In this document: positions 41,568 through 51,610 of the stretch, piece by piece | How the letters are laid out: each line of letters starts with the position of its first letter | Numbering within the stretch: position 1 is the first letter of the stretch | Assembly (NCBI RefSeq): GCF_002855515.1 | Contig: NZ_PKRP01000009.1 | Coordinates: 1-64,000, forward strand | From: Rhizobium sp. TH135 | GTDB taxonomy: Bacteria > Pseudomonadota > Alphaproteobacteria > Rhizobiales > Rhizobiaceae | Length of the DNA: 64,000 bases | Direction: 5' to 3' | The notes under the pieces: generated by a model | What the model saw: the letters and a program-made list of their open reading frames with translations, nothing else | Database searches by the model: none | Told to the model about the DNA's origin: nothing | Program-made: the position numbers and the translations under genes

Positions 41568-42759
41568 GTTTGATCTCCTTCATCGCTTCCGTGACAGGAT
41601 CGTCGTACATGGCGCTGAAATCGAGGTCCTGGCGAACATAGACAAAGATCCGCTCGCCCTGCGGTACGCTGATCGTTGGCGGGATCCTCAGGTTTTCGGC
41701 AAGGACCGTGTTCGCCATGTCGCTGAAGGTCTGCGCGATCGTTTCTCGCGCCAATTCAGCACCTCGCTCAGTGTCATCGTTTCCGGAGCTGGAGTCGCTA
41801 CCGTATCCGGTTAGATAGCTTGCACCGCCTCCGACGATCGACAGCAGGATTGATGCGCCAAAGCGCTCACGGAACTTGTTGTCGACATGACCCGTCAGGC
41901 CCGATCGCCCGAGGCTGTCCGTGCCAATGGAGTTCAAGCGCACCGACACGCCGTCATCCCGGATCAGCCTCGTCCACACGACAAAGACCCGCTTCTGCCC
42001 CCGCGTAACTTCGGACTGATATTCCCCGATCAGGCGTGTTCCTGTTGGGATCAGGACACGCCGCCCATCGAAGGAGTACACATCCTTGGATGTGATGGCC
42101 CGGACCTGGCCCGGAAGGTCGCTGACGATCGCCGTTTCCAAGATGCCGGGGATCAGCGTGCCCTCTGGGATCATGGCGTCGATGCGCTCAATCTGCCGGG
42201 CCTTGGCGGAACGGTCACCGATCGCACTCGCTGAGGACAGGTACTGGCTGTTGCGATCCTCGCCAGCGACGGTCAAAGGCGTGCCGCTGTTCGAGCCATC
42301 GAGCGAACCATTCGCGGATCCTCCCAGGTTCTGGTCAAGCGTGATTAGCTTTGACCGAAATCGCTCCGGAAACACCTCTTCGGCGGGCGGGGGGGCGCTC
42401 GCCGGTTGAGCTACTTCGGGCGGGGGAGGCACGTTGAATTCAGTGACGTCCACCGGCGGAGCTAGCGGCGGAGGAGGCGGAGGTGGAAGTTCCAAGACAG
42501 GCTGTTCGGGTGGTGGGGGAGTGGGTTCTCCATCGCGCACGAAACCGGGCGGCCGGAAGGTCGTGGTACGGAACTCCTCCTCACTTTGCGGGCTTTCAGG
42601 CGGGCTTTCTCCGGACGTCGCGAGCACCAGGTACGCGGCGAAGACGCCAGCCAGCAAAAGGGCGGCCATGCCGACCGTTTGATTGCGCTTCACGTTTCGA
42701 TTGCTGATTTCGGCCTCGTCGGCCGCCGCCATTGCGTCGAGTTCAGGGCTGCGCTTCAT
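41548..42759 (-). CDS. virB10: VirB10 channel scaffold
   Basis: 403 residues. A cytoplasmic N-terminus and one membrane helix at about 30-48 (VGMAALLLAGVFAAYLVLA) are followed by a periplasmic Pro-rich region (about 78-125, runs of PPPPP) and the TrbI/VirB10 C-terminal domain (EGTLIPGILETAIVSDLPGQVRAI, GTRLIGEYQSEVTRGQKRVFVVWTRL, RFGASILLSIVGGG). It spans inner and outer membranes and forms the outer-membrane pore with VirB9 and VirB7. Its start touches the virB9 stop. Confidence 0.97.
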   Translation of the reverse strand: MKRSPELDAMAAADEAEISNRNVKRNQTVGMAALLLAGVFAAYLVLATSGESPPESPQSEEEFRTTTFRPPGFVRDGEPTPPPPEQPVLELPPPPPPPLAPPVDVTEFNVPPPPEVAQPASAPPPAEEVFPERFRSKLITLDQNLGGSANGSLDGSNSGTPLTVAGEDRNSQYLSSASAIGDRSAKARQIERIDAMIPEGTLIPGILETAIVSDLPGQVRAITSKDVYSFDGRRVLIPTGTRLIGEYQSEVTRGQKRVFVVWTRLIRDDGVSVRLNSIGTDSLGRSGLTGHVDNKFRERFGASILLSIVGGGASYLTGYGSDSSSGNDDTERGAELARETIAQTFSDMANTVLAENLRIPPTISVPQGERIFVYVRQDLDFSAMYDDPVTEAMKEIKRERYGR

Positions 42760-43571
42760 TAGTTGCCGCTCCTCCTGCGTTTGCTGGCATCAGGATCCGG
42801 TTTCGGAGCCATGATGTCAGGATCAGGTGCTGCAAAGTCCGGCTTGCGGAGGTTGAAAATGCACGTCCACTGGTTTCCGTCCCGGAGCGTGTATTGCGTG
42901 GCTACGCCGTCAACGACGATGTATTCGCCTTCCTTGCGGAAGTTTCGCAGGGTCTCGGAGAAGTCGGATTGAACGGCAAAAATGGCCGGCACGGTCCCTC
43001 GGCCGAACTTGAAAAAGGTCTTCTTTCCGTCATCGAAGACCATTGTCGGCTTCAGCGCCGCGTCGCCCGAGAAAGAGTAGTCAATATTGACGTTCGCTTT
43101 GTCGATGCTCGAAATGTTCGGGTTGGCTGCCCGAAACTCAGCCTCCTTCCGCAGAGACTCGTTCAGGTTCTTCTCCGGATAAACGAAGCGAATGCCGAAG
43201 ACCTTTTTCCCTGCTTCTGGTGCATAGTCGTTGAGCTCAAGGAAGTAGATCCTCTTTGAGGTCACCACGTTCATGTTTGTGGAAACGTCCTTGGCTATCG
43301 GCTTGACGAAAAGGATGTTGCCCTTTTCGGACGGGGCAACCTGCCAACTGTCGGTGTCGCCAAGCGAGATCGTCTCAAACTTCTCATCTTCGTCGAAGAT
43401 GATCATCGTTGAGATGCCGTAGGTCGCAGACACCTTCACGACGTTGTTCGGCTGATAGACGACACTGGTCACACGCGCATCCAGACTGCCGGGGCGCGGC
43501 TGTTGCGCCGCATAGGCGTGAGTCATCGTGAGAGCGGCGATCGACGCCGCCAGAGGCAAGCCATATTTCAC
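42759..43571 (-). CDS. virB9: VirB9 outer-membrane core protein
   Basis: 270 residues with a signal peptide (LPLAASIAALTMTHAYAAQQPRPG). The VirB9/TrbG domain shows DARVTSVVYQPNNVVKVSATYGISTMIIFDEDEKFETISLGDTDSW, KRIYFLELNDYAP, and the C-terminal NIDYSFSGDAALKPTMVFDDGKKTFFKFG. It forms the periplasmic and outer-membrane ring with VirB10 and a lipoprotein. ATGA overlap with virB8. Confidence 0.97.
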   Translation of the reverse strand: MKYGLPLAASIAALTMTHAYAAQQPRPGSLDARVTSVVYQPNNVVKVSATYGISTMIIFDEDEKFETISLGDTDSWQVAPSEKGNILFVKPIAKDVSTNMNVVTSKRIYFLELNDYAPEAGKKVFGIRFVYPEKNLNESLRKEAEFRAANPNISSIDKANVNIDYSFSGDAALKPTMVFDDGKKTFFKFGRGTVPAIFAVQSDFSETLRNFRKEGEYIVVDGVATQYTLRDGNQWTCIFNLRKPDFAAPDPDIMAPKPDPDASKRRRSGN

Positions 43572-44260
43572 TGCTGGCCTCCCGAGGTCACCGTTTCCTG
43601 ATCACGGCGGTAGTCATACACCTGGAAGCCCAACGGGTTTTCGAAGCGCCATTCGTTGCGCTCAGGCGTATCCGTGTAGCGATAGCGAACGATAGAGATG
43701 AAATGGCGCGTGATGACGTCTGAATCAGAGCGCTCATGCGTCGAGAACCGGACGAGCGCCGTTGTCGTGTTCGGGAAGGTGACAGACTTTATGTCGACGG
43801 TGATCGACTTATTTTTGCCGAGCCGGCGAGCTGGATTGTCAGGGTTCGCGGCACTCCATTGGGCCTGGAGGTCGCGCGCTGCGTCGCCGGTGGAGAGCAA
43901 AGCAGCAATTCCAAAGTTCTGCTCGATGGCAAAAGGATCATAGCCCTCGCGGGATCGAATGTAACGGACGACATTCGCCTGAGTGACCGCCTGCTGATCG
44001 GTGATGTTCGATGTTCGGGTCAGCCCTGTCTTGACCTCAATATAGCCAGTGTTCTTGTCGACCTCGACAATGTACGGCTCGAAGCTCTTGAGGGGCACGA
44101 GCATCACCAATGCGGAGAGCGACAGGATCGTGATGCCGCCGAAGATCAGCGTAATCAGCCAAGCGAACGCCTTGGACCGTTTGGCCTTTTTGACGATCTC
44201 TTGTTCCCAACGGTCCCCATCCTGAAAATAGCTCCGGAGAGCATCGTTATTCTCTGCCAT
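43568..44260 (-). CDS. virB8: VirB8 assembly factor
   Basis: 230 residues with one membrane segment near 32-55 (AFAWLITLIFGGITILSLSALVMLVPLK) and a periplasmic NTF2-like VirB8 domain (EPYIVEVDKNTGYIEVKTGL, VVRYIRSREGYDP, FISIVRYRYTDTPERNEWRFENPLGFQVYDYRRDQE). It is an inner-membrane nucleation factor of the channel. 33 bp separate it from virB6, with no lipoprotein gene between them. Confidence 0.97.
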   Translation of the reverse strand: MAENNDALRSYFQDGDRWEQEIVKKAKRSKAFAWLITLIFGGITILSLSALVMLVPLKSFEPYIVEVDKNTGYIEVKTGLTRTSNITDQQAVTQANVVRYIRSREGYDPFAIEQNFGIAALLSTGDAARDLQAQWSAANPDNPARRLGKNKSITVDIKSVTFPNTTTALVRFSTHERSDSDVITRHFISIVRYRYTDTPERNEWRFENPLGFQVYDYRRDQETVTSGGQQ

Positions 44261-44293
44261 GTATCCTAGCCCTTAATTCCCGCCACCAGTTGC

Positions 44294-45322
44294 CTAGTTG
44301 GGCAGACTGTTGTTGGTAATTCTGTTTTGCATCGCTTCTGCTGCACCGGCGTTTTGGATGTTTTCCCTCATGCCGGCATGGGTTCTGGCGCGTGCGGCCA
44401 TTCCTATTTCTCCAGCCCTCCCGGCTACAGAACGTGTCGCGGTCAAAGCTCGTGCCGGCAGTGCAACACCGGTCGCGTAGCCAACCGATCGAGCGATCTG
44501 CCCAACGCCCGTTGCCACGCCCCCGGTAATTCCCTGGGCGAGAGTTTGAATGTTGAAGAGGACAAAAGCGCCAGCCGCACAGATCAGGACGAAAGCCGAG
44601 ATATCGTCTAGCTGGATCTCGTTCGCGGATGCTGCCGCTGCGACCTTCTGCAGTTCAGCGTCCATGGTCGTGATGAGAAAGGCGGCGACGACGTAAACGA
44701 AGAGCGGAATGATCGCGTACGTCAAAACCTGCTGGAACCAAGCCATTCCGTACTGGCGTGTGGAATCAAACAATAGGCAGGCGATAAAGATCGGTGCAGT
44801 GCCAAGCAGCACCCACATCATCACCTTCGCGAGCACGAGGATGGCAAGCGCAACGGCAATGAACAGCCCAACCGCCAGCATGATCAGGAACCCTACAAGG
44901 CCCGGGAGAATGGCGAAGTAGCCTGACTGCTCCGCGAATGCGGCTGCTGCCTCATTGGCCGTCTCCCAAATCATGGAGAGGCCGTCTGTCGGCTCAGTTA
45001 TCCCGGTACTGCTAGCCGTCAGGAGCGCCCGCCCCACGTCTTCCGGCGTGTTGTTCAGCCAGTCGTAAAAGAAGAGTTGGAAGTTGCCCCACTGATCGAT
45101 GAAGGCGACGATAAGCATCATCCGCACGACCCGGCCGACGATCTCGGCGACGCTCACTCGCGCGGTCCCCAAGACGAGTTGAAGTCCGTAATAGGCGACG
45201 TAGGCAATAAGCATGAGCGTCAGCAAGGGCATGATCTCGTCGCCAACGACCTCATAAGCCCGCTCCGAGAAATTCCGCCCTGCATCTTCAAGAGCCTCAA
45301 GCAGGCCGCCTAGAAAGTTCAT
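44294..45322 (-). CDS. virB6: VirB6 polytopic channel protein
   Basis: 342 residues. Several membrane helices (for example LLTLMLIAYVAYYGLQLVLG, GLVGFLIMLAVGLFIAVALAILVLAKVMMWVLLGTAPIFIACLLF, VLTYAIIPLFVYVVAAFLI, FVLICAAGAFVLFNIQTLAQGI) with the conserved GTAPIFIA region of VirB6/TrbL. It forms the inner-membrane part of the transfer channel. The C-terminal tail (about 285-342) is cytoplasmic, Ala/Arg-rich and polar. Confidence 0.96.
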   Translation of the reverse strand: MNFLGGLLEALEDAGRNFSERAYEVVGDEIMPLLTLMLIAYVAYYGLQLVLGTARVSVAEIVGRVVRMMLIVAFIDQWGNFQLFFYDWLNNTPEDVGRALLTASSTGITEPTDGLSMIWETANEAAAAFAEQSGYFAILPGLVGFLIMLAVGLFIAVALAILVLAKVMMWVLLGTAPIFIACLLFDSTRQYGMAWFQQVLTYAIIPLFVYVVAAFLITTMDAELQKVAAAASANEIQLDDISAFVLICAAGAFVLFNIQTLAQGITGGVATGVGQIARSVGYATGVALPARALTATRSVAGRAGEIGMAARARTHAGMRENIQNAGAAEAMQNRITNNSLPN

Positions 45323-45326
45323 GGGG

Positions 45327-45563
45327 TCACTGCTTTCCGCTTGCAGCGAAGGCGTCGATCGCCGTTAGCGCTTCCGATGGGTTGCCATTCACGCTGGTCA
45401 TTGGGCCACATTCCTGTCGCGGATCCTCGGCGTAGGATGTGAGGTTTGCCGGCCTCTTGCATGGTGCAGTCTTCTCTTTCGGAGTACCGGCGCAGCCAGT
45501 TACGCCGGCAGCAACCAGAACGGAGAGGAGCACAAAGCCTTTCACTCGAAATGTCTTAGTCAC
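45327..45563 (-). CDS. Small lipoprotein between virB5 and virB6 (VirB7- or exclusion-type)
   Basis: 78 residues from GTG 45563 (or GTG 45545). Signal peptide with lipobox GVTGC gives a mature lipoprotein of about 55 residues (CAGTPKEKTAPCKRPANLTS and so on). In Ti and Brucella systems VirB7 lies between virB6 and virB8, where there is no room here. In IncN/IncW-type operons the gene between virB5 and virB6 codes for the entry-exclusion lipoprotein, and in IncP TrbK has the matching place. This gene may therefore be an exclusion protein, a relocated VirB7, or serve both needs. It lacks a clear EexN motif. Confidence 0.7.
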   Translation of the reverse strand: MTKTFRVKGFVLLSVLVAAGVTGCAGTPKEKTAPCKRPANLTSYAEDPRQECGPMTSVNGNPSEALTAIDAFAASGKQ

Positions 45564-46254
45564 CGTAGGTCAGCGCCTTCTTGGTATTGGAGATGTCGAC
45601 AAGGCGGCGCTGGTTTTGAGCCTGCAGGGAGCCGACCGCCCCATTCATCACGCCAATCATCTCGTTGATCGTCAGACCGGTTTGAACCTGCAGCTGCGTG
45701 TTCTGATCGATGGACCCTTTGATGTCTTGGGCCTGGCCGATCTGCTGACCTGCCTGCTGGAATGCCTGTGTTCGCGACTGAACGGCCTGTTGCGAGCCGG
45801 TGACTAGGGCAGCAACTCCAAGGACGGTCTTCATCATCTCTTCGTAGGACTTGTCGCCGGAGAACGTGCTGTCCGCCTTGCCAGACAAGTTCTTTACCAG
45901 CTGAAGACCGTTGATGAAGGTGGTGGCAATCTGGCCGATGTCACCGCTCATGCTGCCGAAGTTCGGGACTCCGCCCTGCATGAGGCTGTCGAGTGACGGC
46001 ATCTGAGAAACGCTGAACCCTTGACCAACGGCGAGGTTCTGCATCGGATTTGAAACGCTCCCGCGATCCCCCGTGACGGCTTTAAGCGTCTCTTCTACCG
46101 TCTTCAGAACCTCCTTGTTCGTATCCAGGATCTGATCGGTCGTCTGAGAGGTTTCCGTTGCAATCTTCAGGTTGGCGCTGTCGATCACGGGAACCTGTGC
46201 ATGCGCAGTAGACGCCATCGCTAGCGAAAACGCAGTCAGAAATGCTCTTTTCAT
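45556..46254 (-). CDS. virB5: VirB5 minor pilin
   Basis: 232 residues from ATG 46254, chosen because AAGGAG lies eight bases upstream; the frame is open to 46272. Signal peptide (FLTAFSLAMASTAHAQ), then a helical protein with LDTNKEVLKTVEETLKAVTGD and a long C-terminal helix ending QNQRRLVDISNTKKALTYGD, the pattern of TrbJ/VirB5 proteins. It acts at the pilus tip in contact with recipients. Confidence 0.88.
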   Translation of the reverse strand: MKRAFLTAFSLAMASTAHAQVPVIDSANLKIATETSQTTDQILDTNKEVLKTVEETLKAVTGDRGSVSNPMQNLAVGQGFSVSQMPSLDSLMQGGVPNFGSMSGDIGQIATTFINGLQLVKNLSGKADSTFSGDKSYEEMMKTVLGVAALVTGSQQAVQSRTQAFQQAGQQIGQAQDIKGSIDQNTQLQVQTGLTINEMIGVMNGAVGSLQAQNQRRLVDISNTKKALTYGD

Positions 46255-46268
46255 GGCCGTTCTCCTTG

Positions 46269-47360
46269 TCATTCGGCGCTCAACATCAGCTTCATGTCAG
46301 CCTCTGGTTCGAGTTTTCGAACGCAGGCCTGTTCCTCCGGATTCCACTCAAGCTGCAGTTCCTTGTCGCAGAGGTCAGCTACCTCGCGATCGTCTTCCTC
46401 CTCGTCTCGCTTGTAGTCGCTGGACCGCGAAGACCCCGAGAGCCCGCCCACATCAAGTGCATTTTGAGAATTCATAAGCTCCGCCATCGTTGTTCCGAGG
46501 CGGATAACCTGGTTCATCATTTCGAGGTTCGCATTGCGTGCGCCGGAATTGTGGTCCCAGCTGTCTTGGATCGTGCCGCTTTCCATCTGGCCGAGTTGCT
46601 GAAGCCATGACGCGACGTTCCCGCTGTTTTCGGAAATCGACTGGCTGGTTGCCATTGAGTTGATCGTTGCGTCTCTCGCACCTGAAAAGCCCGACGTGCC
46701 TCCGCCGAAGTTTTCGGGGATGTTCGAAACATCAGAGCCTCCAAACTGAGGCATCCATTTGCCTTTGATCGCGGCGACATAGCCCTGCGTCTCCTTGAAC
46801 GGAGGGATGCCGCCATACTTGCGGACGTTGCCTGGCCCCGCGTTGTACGCGGCGAGCGCAAGGTTGGTATTGCCGTTGAAGGTGCGGAGCTGCTGCTTCA
46901 GGTAGCGTGCGCCGCCGCGAAGGTTATCCTCGATATCGTGAGGATTCACGCCAAGATCCTTGGCTGTGCCCGGCATCAGTTGCGACAAGCCCATAGCGCC
47001 GACAGGCGACTTTGCGCAGGGATTGAACCGGCTCTCCTGGTAGACGAGAGACATGAAGAGGGTTTCGTCTACCCCTTCCTCACGCGCCACTCGCTTCACG
47101 AGCCCGACAATCTCCGGATTGGCTTGTGCTGCCGAGGGGGCGTCACCTCCGCGCCCCGGCCGGTACATCGAGCAGGTGACGCTCTTGCTCACGGAGTGCC
47201 GGCGACTGTCTGTTTCCTCGATCTGCTTCGTCGTTTCATTGCGCACCGCATCTGTTGAAGTGAGGGCGCCATCCGTAACAGGAACCTGCGAGGAGGCGGG
47301 GGGCGCTGTTCCACAAGCCAAGGCTGCAACCAGCAGCGTTAGAGTCCGACTGTTTCTCAT
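46269..47360 (-). CDS. Lytic transglycosylase, second VirB1-like protein
   Basis: 363 residues from ATG 47360, which overlaps the VirB4 stop by ATGA; the upstream extension lies inside virB4. A signal peptide ([19 protein letters not shown]) precedes an SLT domain with [46 protein letters not shown] and [22 protein letters not shown]; the catalytic Glu is in YQESRF. The C-terminal 150 residues are Gln/Asn-rich with a late acidic region. It opens peptidoglycan for the channel. A second transglycosylase is at 50477-51451. Confidence 0.9.
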   Translation of the reverse strand: MRNSRTLTLLVAALACGTAPPASSQVPVTDGALTSTDAVRNETTKQIEETDSRRHSVSKSVTCSMYRPGRGGDAPSAAQANPEIVGLVKRVAREEGVDETLFMSLVYQESRFNPCAKSPVGAMGLSQLMPGTAKDLGVNPHDIEDNLRGGARYLKQQLRTFNGNTNLALAAYNAGPGNVRKYGGIPPFKETQGYVAAIKGKWMPQFGGSDVSNIPENFGGGTSGFSGARDATINSMATSQSISENSGNVASWLQQLGQMESGTIQDSWDHNSGARNANLEMMNQVIRLGTTMAELMNSQNALDVGGLSGSSRSSDYKRDEEEDDREVADLCDKELQLEWNPEEQACVRKLEPEADMKLMLSAE

Positions 47361-49816
47361 TCGGCCTTCTCCCATCCGCAGAATTTCGCCAACCAGTTTT
47401 CGGGTTCGTCTCCGTACTGCTCGCGAAGTGCCGCGCACTCCTCGATCGTCTCCTTGCGTCCTGAAAGCACCTTCACGAGATCCGGCATTGTCGACAGATC
47501 GAGACGCGCAATGACAGAGTCGTTGCCATGCTTAATCAGGAAGGTTCTCTTTTCAGGAGGCGTGTTCTTGATGAACTTGAACTCCTTCACCGTCAGGCCG
47601 AAGCGCTTGATGTAGCTCTCTTCGTCAGCCCGTGGGTTCGGGAAGTGGATGTTGGTCGCCGATTGTTCAATGAGCGTGTGCGACGCTTTGGATTTGGTAA
47701 TGTCAGCAGCCGACTGCGTACCAAAGCCCACGATGCCGTTGAGCTTTCGGATCGTCTTCATCTTGTCGACAATGAAGGCGCTGAAAGTGTCATCCATCAA
47801 CAGCTGCCAGCCTTCATCCATGAAGAACATGACGGGGTTACCGTCCAGCAGCTCATCCAGCCGATGGTAAAGATACATCAGCGCAGGGGTTCTTAGCTCC
47901 TCGTTTCCGAGGATGTTGGTCATATCAAAGCCAAAGACGCTGTGACCCGAGAAGGACAGGACGTCATGGGGCGCGTTGAACAGCCAGGCTTTTTCGCCTT
48001 CGATCCAAGGGCGAAGCCGCGAGTATAGATCGTTGGCATCGGCCTTGGACCGCCCCATCAAGAGGCCGGCAAGATTCGGGAGGTTCCGCTGAGCTGCCGG
48101 CTCCTGCATGATCCGGACGATTGCCTTTTCCAGCGTGTCCTCGTCCTCTTGGCCGAAGTCGGTGCGACGATCGCCGCGCAGCATGGCCTTGAGCAGACGG
48201 ACCAGAAATTCCCGGTTCTCGCCGGTGTTTTCCAGTTGCAGCGGGTTAAAGCCCGTGGGTGTTCCTGGAGACAGAACCTCGTAGGCTCCGCCAATCGCCC
48301 TGACGAAGATCTCAGCCCCCCGGTCCTTGTCGAAGAACACGGCGCGAGGCGTGGGTGAAACCCGCATCGCCTGAGCCAGCAGGAAGGTCAAACCTACGGT
48401 TTTGCCGGATCCTGTCGGACCAGTCACCGTGAAGTGCCCGATATCGCGACGGTGGAAGTTGAACCAGTAGGGGGTTTGTGAGGTCGTTTCCAGAATGGTG
48501 ATCGGCAGGCCCCAATGGGTGCGATCCGCTTGTCCAGTCGCGAAATTATGCATCGAGGAAAGGCCGGAGAAGTTGGCGCTTGACAGCATGGCGATGCGGG
48601 AGATGTAGGAGCGGTTTCCCGGCAGCTGCGCCCAGAACGCCGCTTCAAGATTGAGATCCTCCCGGAGCCAGTTGATGTTCATGTCGGTGAGGCAAGCGCC
48701 AAGTTCCGACACGCAACGGCTCAATCCGTCGAGGTCCCGCGAAATGCACAGCAGCGAGAAGTGATGAAATCCAAAAACAGCCTCCTGATTAAGAAGGCTG
48801 TTGAGCGCATAGTCGATGTCGGACTCGACAGAGCTACCCGCTTCGTCGGAGGCCTTGATTTGGCGTTGAAGGCGACTGATCCGCTCTTGTGCAATCGGCT
48901 TGTCTGCAAGGGTGAAGGACTGCGTCAGGATGAACTCGTGGTTCACCTGCAGCAACCCGTCCAACATGCCGGGACCAGTGAATGGGGGATATTCTTTGAT
49001 CGAGAGTAGAGCGGCATAGCGGCTGTCTTCTTCCACCGCCGCTTGTGCCTGCATAGTCCGCTTTGAAAAGTGAAGCCGTGAAGTGCCGACGTAATTGCGA
49101 ATTCCCATGCGCGGAAGCCGCATCTTTCGCGGCACACCGCAGGTCAGGATCGTGTTGAAGAACTCGCAGGGCTCCGAATACGGATCGCCCTTAGCGTCTT
49201 CTCCATCGATGTCCTTTTTCGCGGTATCGTCCGATTTCTTGCGATACGTGATGCCAAGCGGCTTTGCGCCGTACTTGTGCAACTCTTTCACGATGTTCCC
49301 AACCAGCTCTTCAAGGTCGGTCACGTCTTCACGGGTCGCTTGGGCCCTGGCCTCCTTGTTCGAGCGTTCAAAGATCCGCTTCAGCGAGTCGCCGAGGCCA
49401 AGCGCCCCTTTCATGCCCGAACGCACGATCGTCAGGTAGATTTCGTTCGTGAACATCCGCTTCTTGCGAAGTTGGTCCATATAGCGATCGTTCAGGATCT
49501 CGCAGAAGGAGGAATCGAACGAACCGCCGGTTTCGGTCTCGACCTCACGACGGATTACAGTCGACCAAAGAGAATAGCGGCTCGAACCTAGTGCTCGGAT
49601 CATGGTGTTCTGCACAACAGAACGCATGTTCAATTCGGCCTGGTCCTCCGTCTGGAAGAACAGTCCATCAAGCTTGATGACGCTGATCAGGGTTCCATTC
49701 TCGAGCCCGATGACCGTGTCAGACACATGCCGCATATAGGGGATGTGAACGGACATAGGCCGCTCGTTGCCGGCGACCTTCCCAAACCCAAGCTCTTCCT
49801 TGACGACTTTCAGCAT
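47357..49816 (-). CDS. virB4: VirB4 secretion ATPase
   Basis: 819 residues, normal for VirB4. The N-terminal CagE/TrbE-type domain is visible ([31 protein letters not shown]), and the ATPase carries Walker [21 protein letters not shown] near 465-484 and Walker [13 protein letters not shown] near 660. It is the largest energy source of the secretion system, acting at the inner membrane in pilin extraction and transfer. Confidence 0.97.
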   Translation of the reverse strand: MLKVVKEELGFGKVAGNERPMSVHIPYMRHVSDTVIGLENGTLISVIKLDGLFFQTEDQAELNMRSVVQNTMIRALGSSRYSLWSTVIRREVETETGGSFDSSFCEILNDRYMDQLRKKRMFTNEIYLTIVRSGMKGALGLGDSLKRIFERSNKEARAQATREDVTDLEELVGNIVKELHKYGAKPLGITYRKKSDDTAKKDIDGEDAKGDPYSEPCEFFNTILTCGVPRKMRLPRMGIRNYVGTSRLHFSKRTMQAQAAVEEDSRYAALLSIKEYPPFTGPGMLDGLLQVNHEFILTQSFTLADKPIAQERISRLQRQIKASDEAGSSVESDIDYALNSLLNQEAVFGFHHFSLLCISRDLDGLSRCVSELGACLTDMNINWLREDLNLEAAFWAQLPGNRSYISRIAMLSSANFSGLSSMHNFATGQADRTHWGLPITILETTSQTPYWFNFHRRDIGHFTVTGPTGSGKTVGLTFLLAQAMRVSPTPRAVFFDKDRGAEIFVRAIGGAYEVLSPGTPTGFNPLQLENTGENREFLVRLLKAMLRGDRRTDFGQEDEDTLEKAIVRIMQEPAAQRNLPNLAGLLMGRSKADANDLYSRLRPWIEGEKAWLFNAPHDVLSFSGHSVFGFDMTNILGNEELRTPALMYLYHRLDELLDGNPVMFFMDEGWQLLMDDTFSAFIVDKMKTIRKLNGIVGFGTQSAADITKSKASHTLIEQSATNIHFPNPRADEESYIKRFGLTVKEFKFIKNTPPEKRTFLIKHGNDSVIARLDLSTMPDLVKVLSGRKETIEECAALREQYGDEPENWLAKFCGWEKAE

Positions 49817-49819
49817 CTA

Positions 49820-50119
49820 CTATGGTCCGTATGAGTTGGTGCCCCAAAAGCGCTTGTTGGGGGTCCTTGGCGTCTTGCGGGACGTGACCTGCAGGACGTC
49901 GAGAATCTTGCTGTCCCAGGCACAAAGCGAGAAAAGGACAAGGTAGGCGGCTGGCGCGATCAGCAGTGCCGCCAGATGGTTCGTCACCAGCCACCCAATG
50001 ATTGTCACGCCGATGATCAGGACGACCGCCATGTAGGGCACGCCCCATAGCGTCGGAGAACGGGTCAAGCCGATCACCAACGGCGTCAAAGCTGGCTTCT
50101 CGTCCTGAAAATCGCTCAT
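49820..50119 (-). CDS. virB3: VirB3
   Basis: 99 residues with the VirB3 pattern: LVIGLTRSPTLWGVPYMAVVLIIGVTIIGWLVTNHLAALLIAPAAYLVLFSLCAWDSKIL, two close membrane helices in the inner membrane. The ATG overlaps the virB2 stop (TGATG), and virB4 follows after 3 bp. Confidence 0.93.
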   Translation of the reverse strand: MSDFQDEKPALTPLVIGLTRSPTLWGVPYMAVVLIIGVTIIGWLVTNHLAALLIAPAAYLVLFSLCAWDSKILDVLQVTSRKTPRTPNKRFWGTNSYGP

Positions 50120-50466
50120 CAGCTGCCGCCTACCGACGAAATCATCTGGTCAACGATGGCAGGGGCGCCGAACACGAGACCGATGCCAATGACAACGGCT
50201 CCGGCCGTGAACCACGAAAGCCTGCCGGCAAAGGCAAGGAAGCCGAGGCCAATCACGGCGATGATTGCCATCAGACGTCCGAAGGGGCCGGTGATGAAGT
50301 CAACGATCATCTGTACGGCTGTCTGAAGGGGGGCGAATGCACCGCCGCCGCCACCGCCAGCCTGTGCAAGCGCTTGATCAGCGCCTGCAACCTGCTGGGC
50401 TGCCACCAAGCCAATGACGGCTACTGCCTTCAATGCCCCGGAATGCCGGGAAACGACGTTCTTCAT
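50119..50466 (-). CDS. virB2: VirB2 major pilin
   Basis: 115 residues. A long signal peptide (to about residue 38, AVIGLVAAQQVAGADQALAQA) is followed by a short Gly-rich segment and two hydrophobic helices (LQTAVQMIVDFITGPFGRLMAIIAVIGLGFLAFAGRLSWFTAGAVVIGIGLVFGAPAIVDQM), the fold of VirB2/TrbC pilins. It builds the conjugative pilus. It follows virB1 by 10 bp. Confidence 0.94.
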   Translation of the reverse strand: MKNVVSRHSGALKAVAVIGLVAAQQVAGADQALAQAGGGGGGAFAPLQTAVQMIVDFITGPFGRLMAIIAVIGLGFLAFAGRLSWFTAGAVVIGIGLVFGAPAIVDQMISSVGGS

Positions 50467-50476
50467 AGTTCTCTCC

Positions 50477-51451
50477 TTAAAAATGCATCACGCCGCCGAC
50501 GAACTTGCCGGTCTTCTCCACAGCGATGACACCGGCATCGCTGGTGTTCTTTGCCGCCATGTCTCGGACGATCCCGCTCGCCTTCCGTTTGCCGGTTGGC
50601 ATCGGTAGGCCAAGCTGGAAATTCACGACCTTTGCGACATAGCCGACGGTTTCTTGGAATGGCGGAACGCCGCCATATTCGTAGATGCGCCCCTCCCCGC
50701 TGTTGTAAGCGGCCGCGACCAGAAGCGGGTTCTGAAACTCATCGAGCAGGAAGCGGAGGTACTTCATCCCGCCCTCGATGTTTTGAGCGGGATCGCAAAT
50801 GTCCTGAACACCGAAGCGAGCCGCCGTTTCGGGGATAAGCTGCATAGGTCCGCGTGCGCCTTTCGGTGAATTGCGGATCTCATCGAAGCGGCTTTCGGCC
50901 CAGGCAATCGCAACCGCGAAGCCCTCATCGACGCTGTATCGGCGCGCAGTGGATGCAACCAACGCTTTAATCTTGTCAGGTGACAGGGGCGACGGCCCGC
51001 ACTCTTCAACGGGAGTTCCTGCCCCTAGATTTTCGGGGGTATCACTAGATCTAGTATCTAGAGTGGGAGTTTGGACAGGCTCAATGCGGCCGGTGGCGCG
51101 CTCCGAGACATCAAAATATGCGCTGACAGACGCATCAATGTGATGCCCTTTGGCGCCCGCGTCTTTCGACGCCGTTGCGCCCAATACTTCAGCTCCGCCC
51201 TTCGTGACAACACCGTTTGCACCAAGGACAAATTCCTTCTCCGATGTCTCGACACCGCTCCAGCGATCTTCGAAGTTCGTGACAAGAGATTCCTCGTTGA
51301 TTGTCACAGAATCGTTGTAATCGCTGGAAATACGCCCTGTTGTGGCTAAGTCTTGTGACGCAGCAGTATTGGCCGCGAGCAGCACGGATAATGCTGCGCT
51401 AGTCAGGGTTCGCGGGCCTAGATACCCTGCATAGACAGTGTTTTTATCCAT
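50477..51451 (-). CDS. virB1: VirB1-type lytic transglycosylase
   Basis: 324 residues with a signal peptide (ALSVLLAANTAAS). The SLT domain is C-terminal to a 145-residue spacer: VAIAWAESRFDEIRNSPKGARGPMQLIPETAARFGV and LLVAAAYNSGEGRIYEYGGVPPFQET, with the catalytic Glu in AESRF. It is the first gene of the leftward virB operon; its promoter must lie in the 160 bp shared with the divergent nuclease-like operon. Confidence 0.92.
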   Translation of the reverse strand: MDKNTVYAGYLGPRTLTSAALSVLLAANTAASQDLATTGRISSDYNDSVTINEESLVTNFEDRWSGVETSEKEFVLGANGVVTKGGAEVLGATASKDAGAKGHHIDASVSAYFDVSERATGRIEPVQTPTLDTRSSDTPENLGAGTPVEECGPSPLSPDKIKALVASTARRYSVDEGFAVAIAWAESRFDEIRNSPKGARGPMQLIPETAARFGVQDICDPAQNIEGGMKYLRFLLDEFQNPLLVAAAYNSGEGRIYEYGGVPPFQETVGYVAKVVNFQLGLPMPTGKRKASGIVRDMAAKNTSDAGVIAVEKTGKFVGGVMHF

Positions 51452-51610
51452 CGCACCCGCCCGTCAAACGGTGTTGTGATCGCCATGAAAACCGACTAGA
51501 GTTAATGCACGCATGATACCGATTTGATTCACTCTTACAAGTTTTCTGATCGGTGTTAAACCCTATTTTGCAGGGTCAACAATCGCACTACGGATGGTTA
51601 GGGCTAGAAT

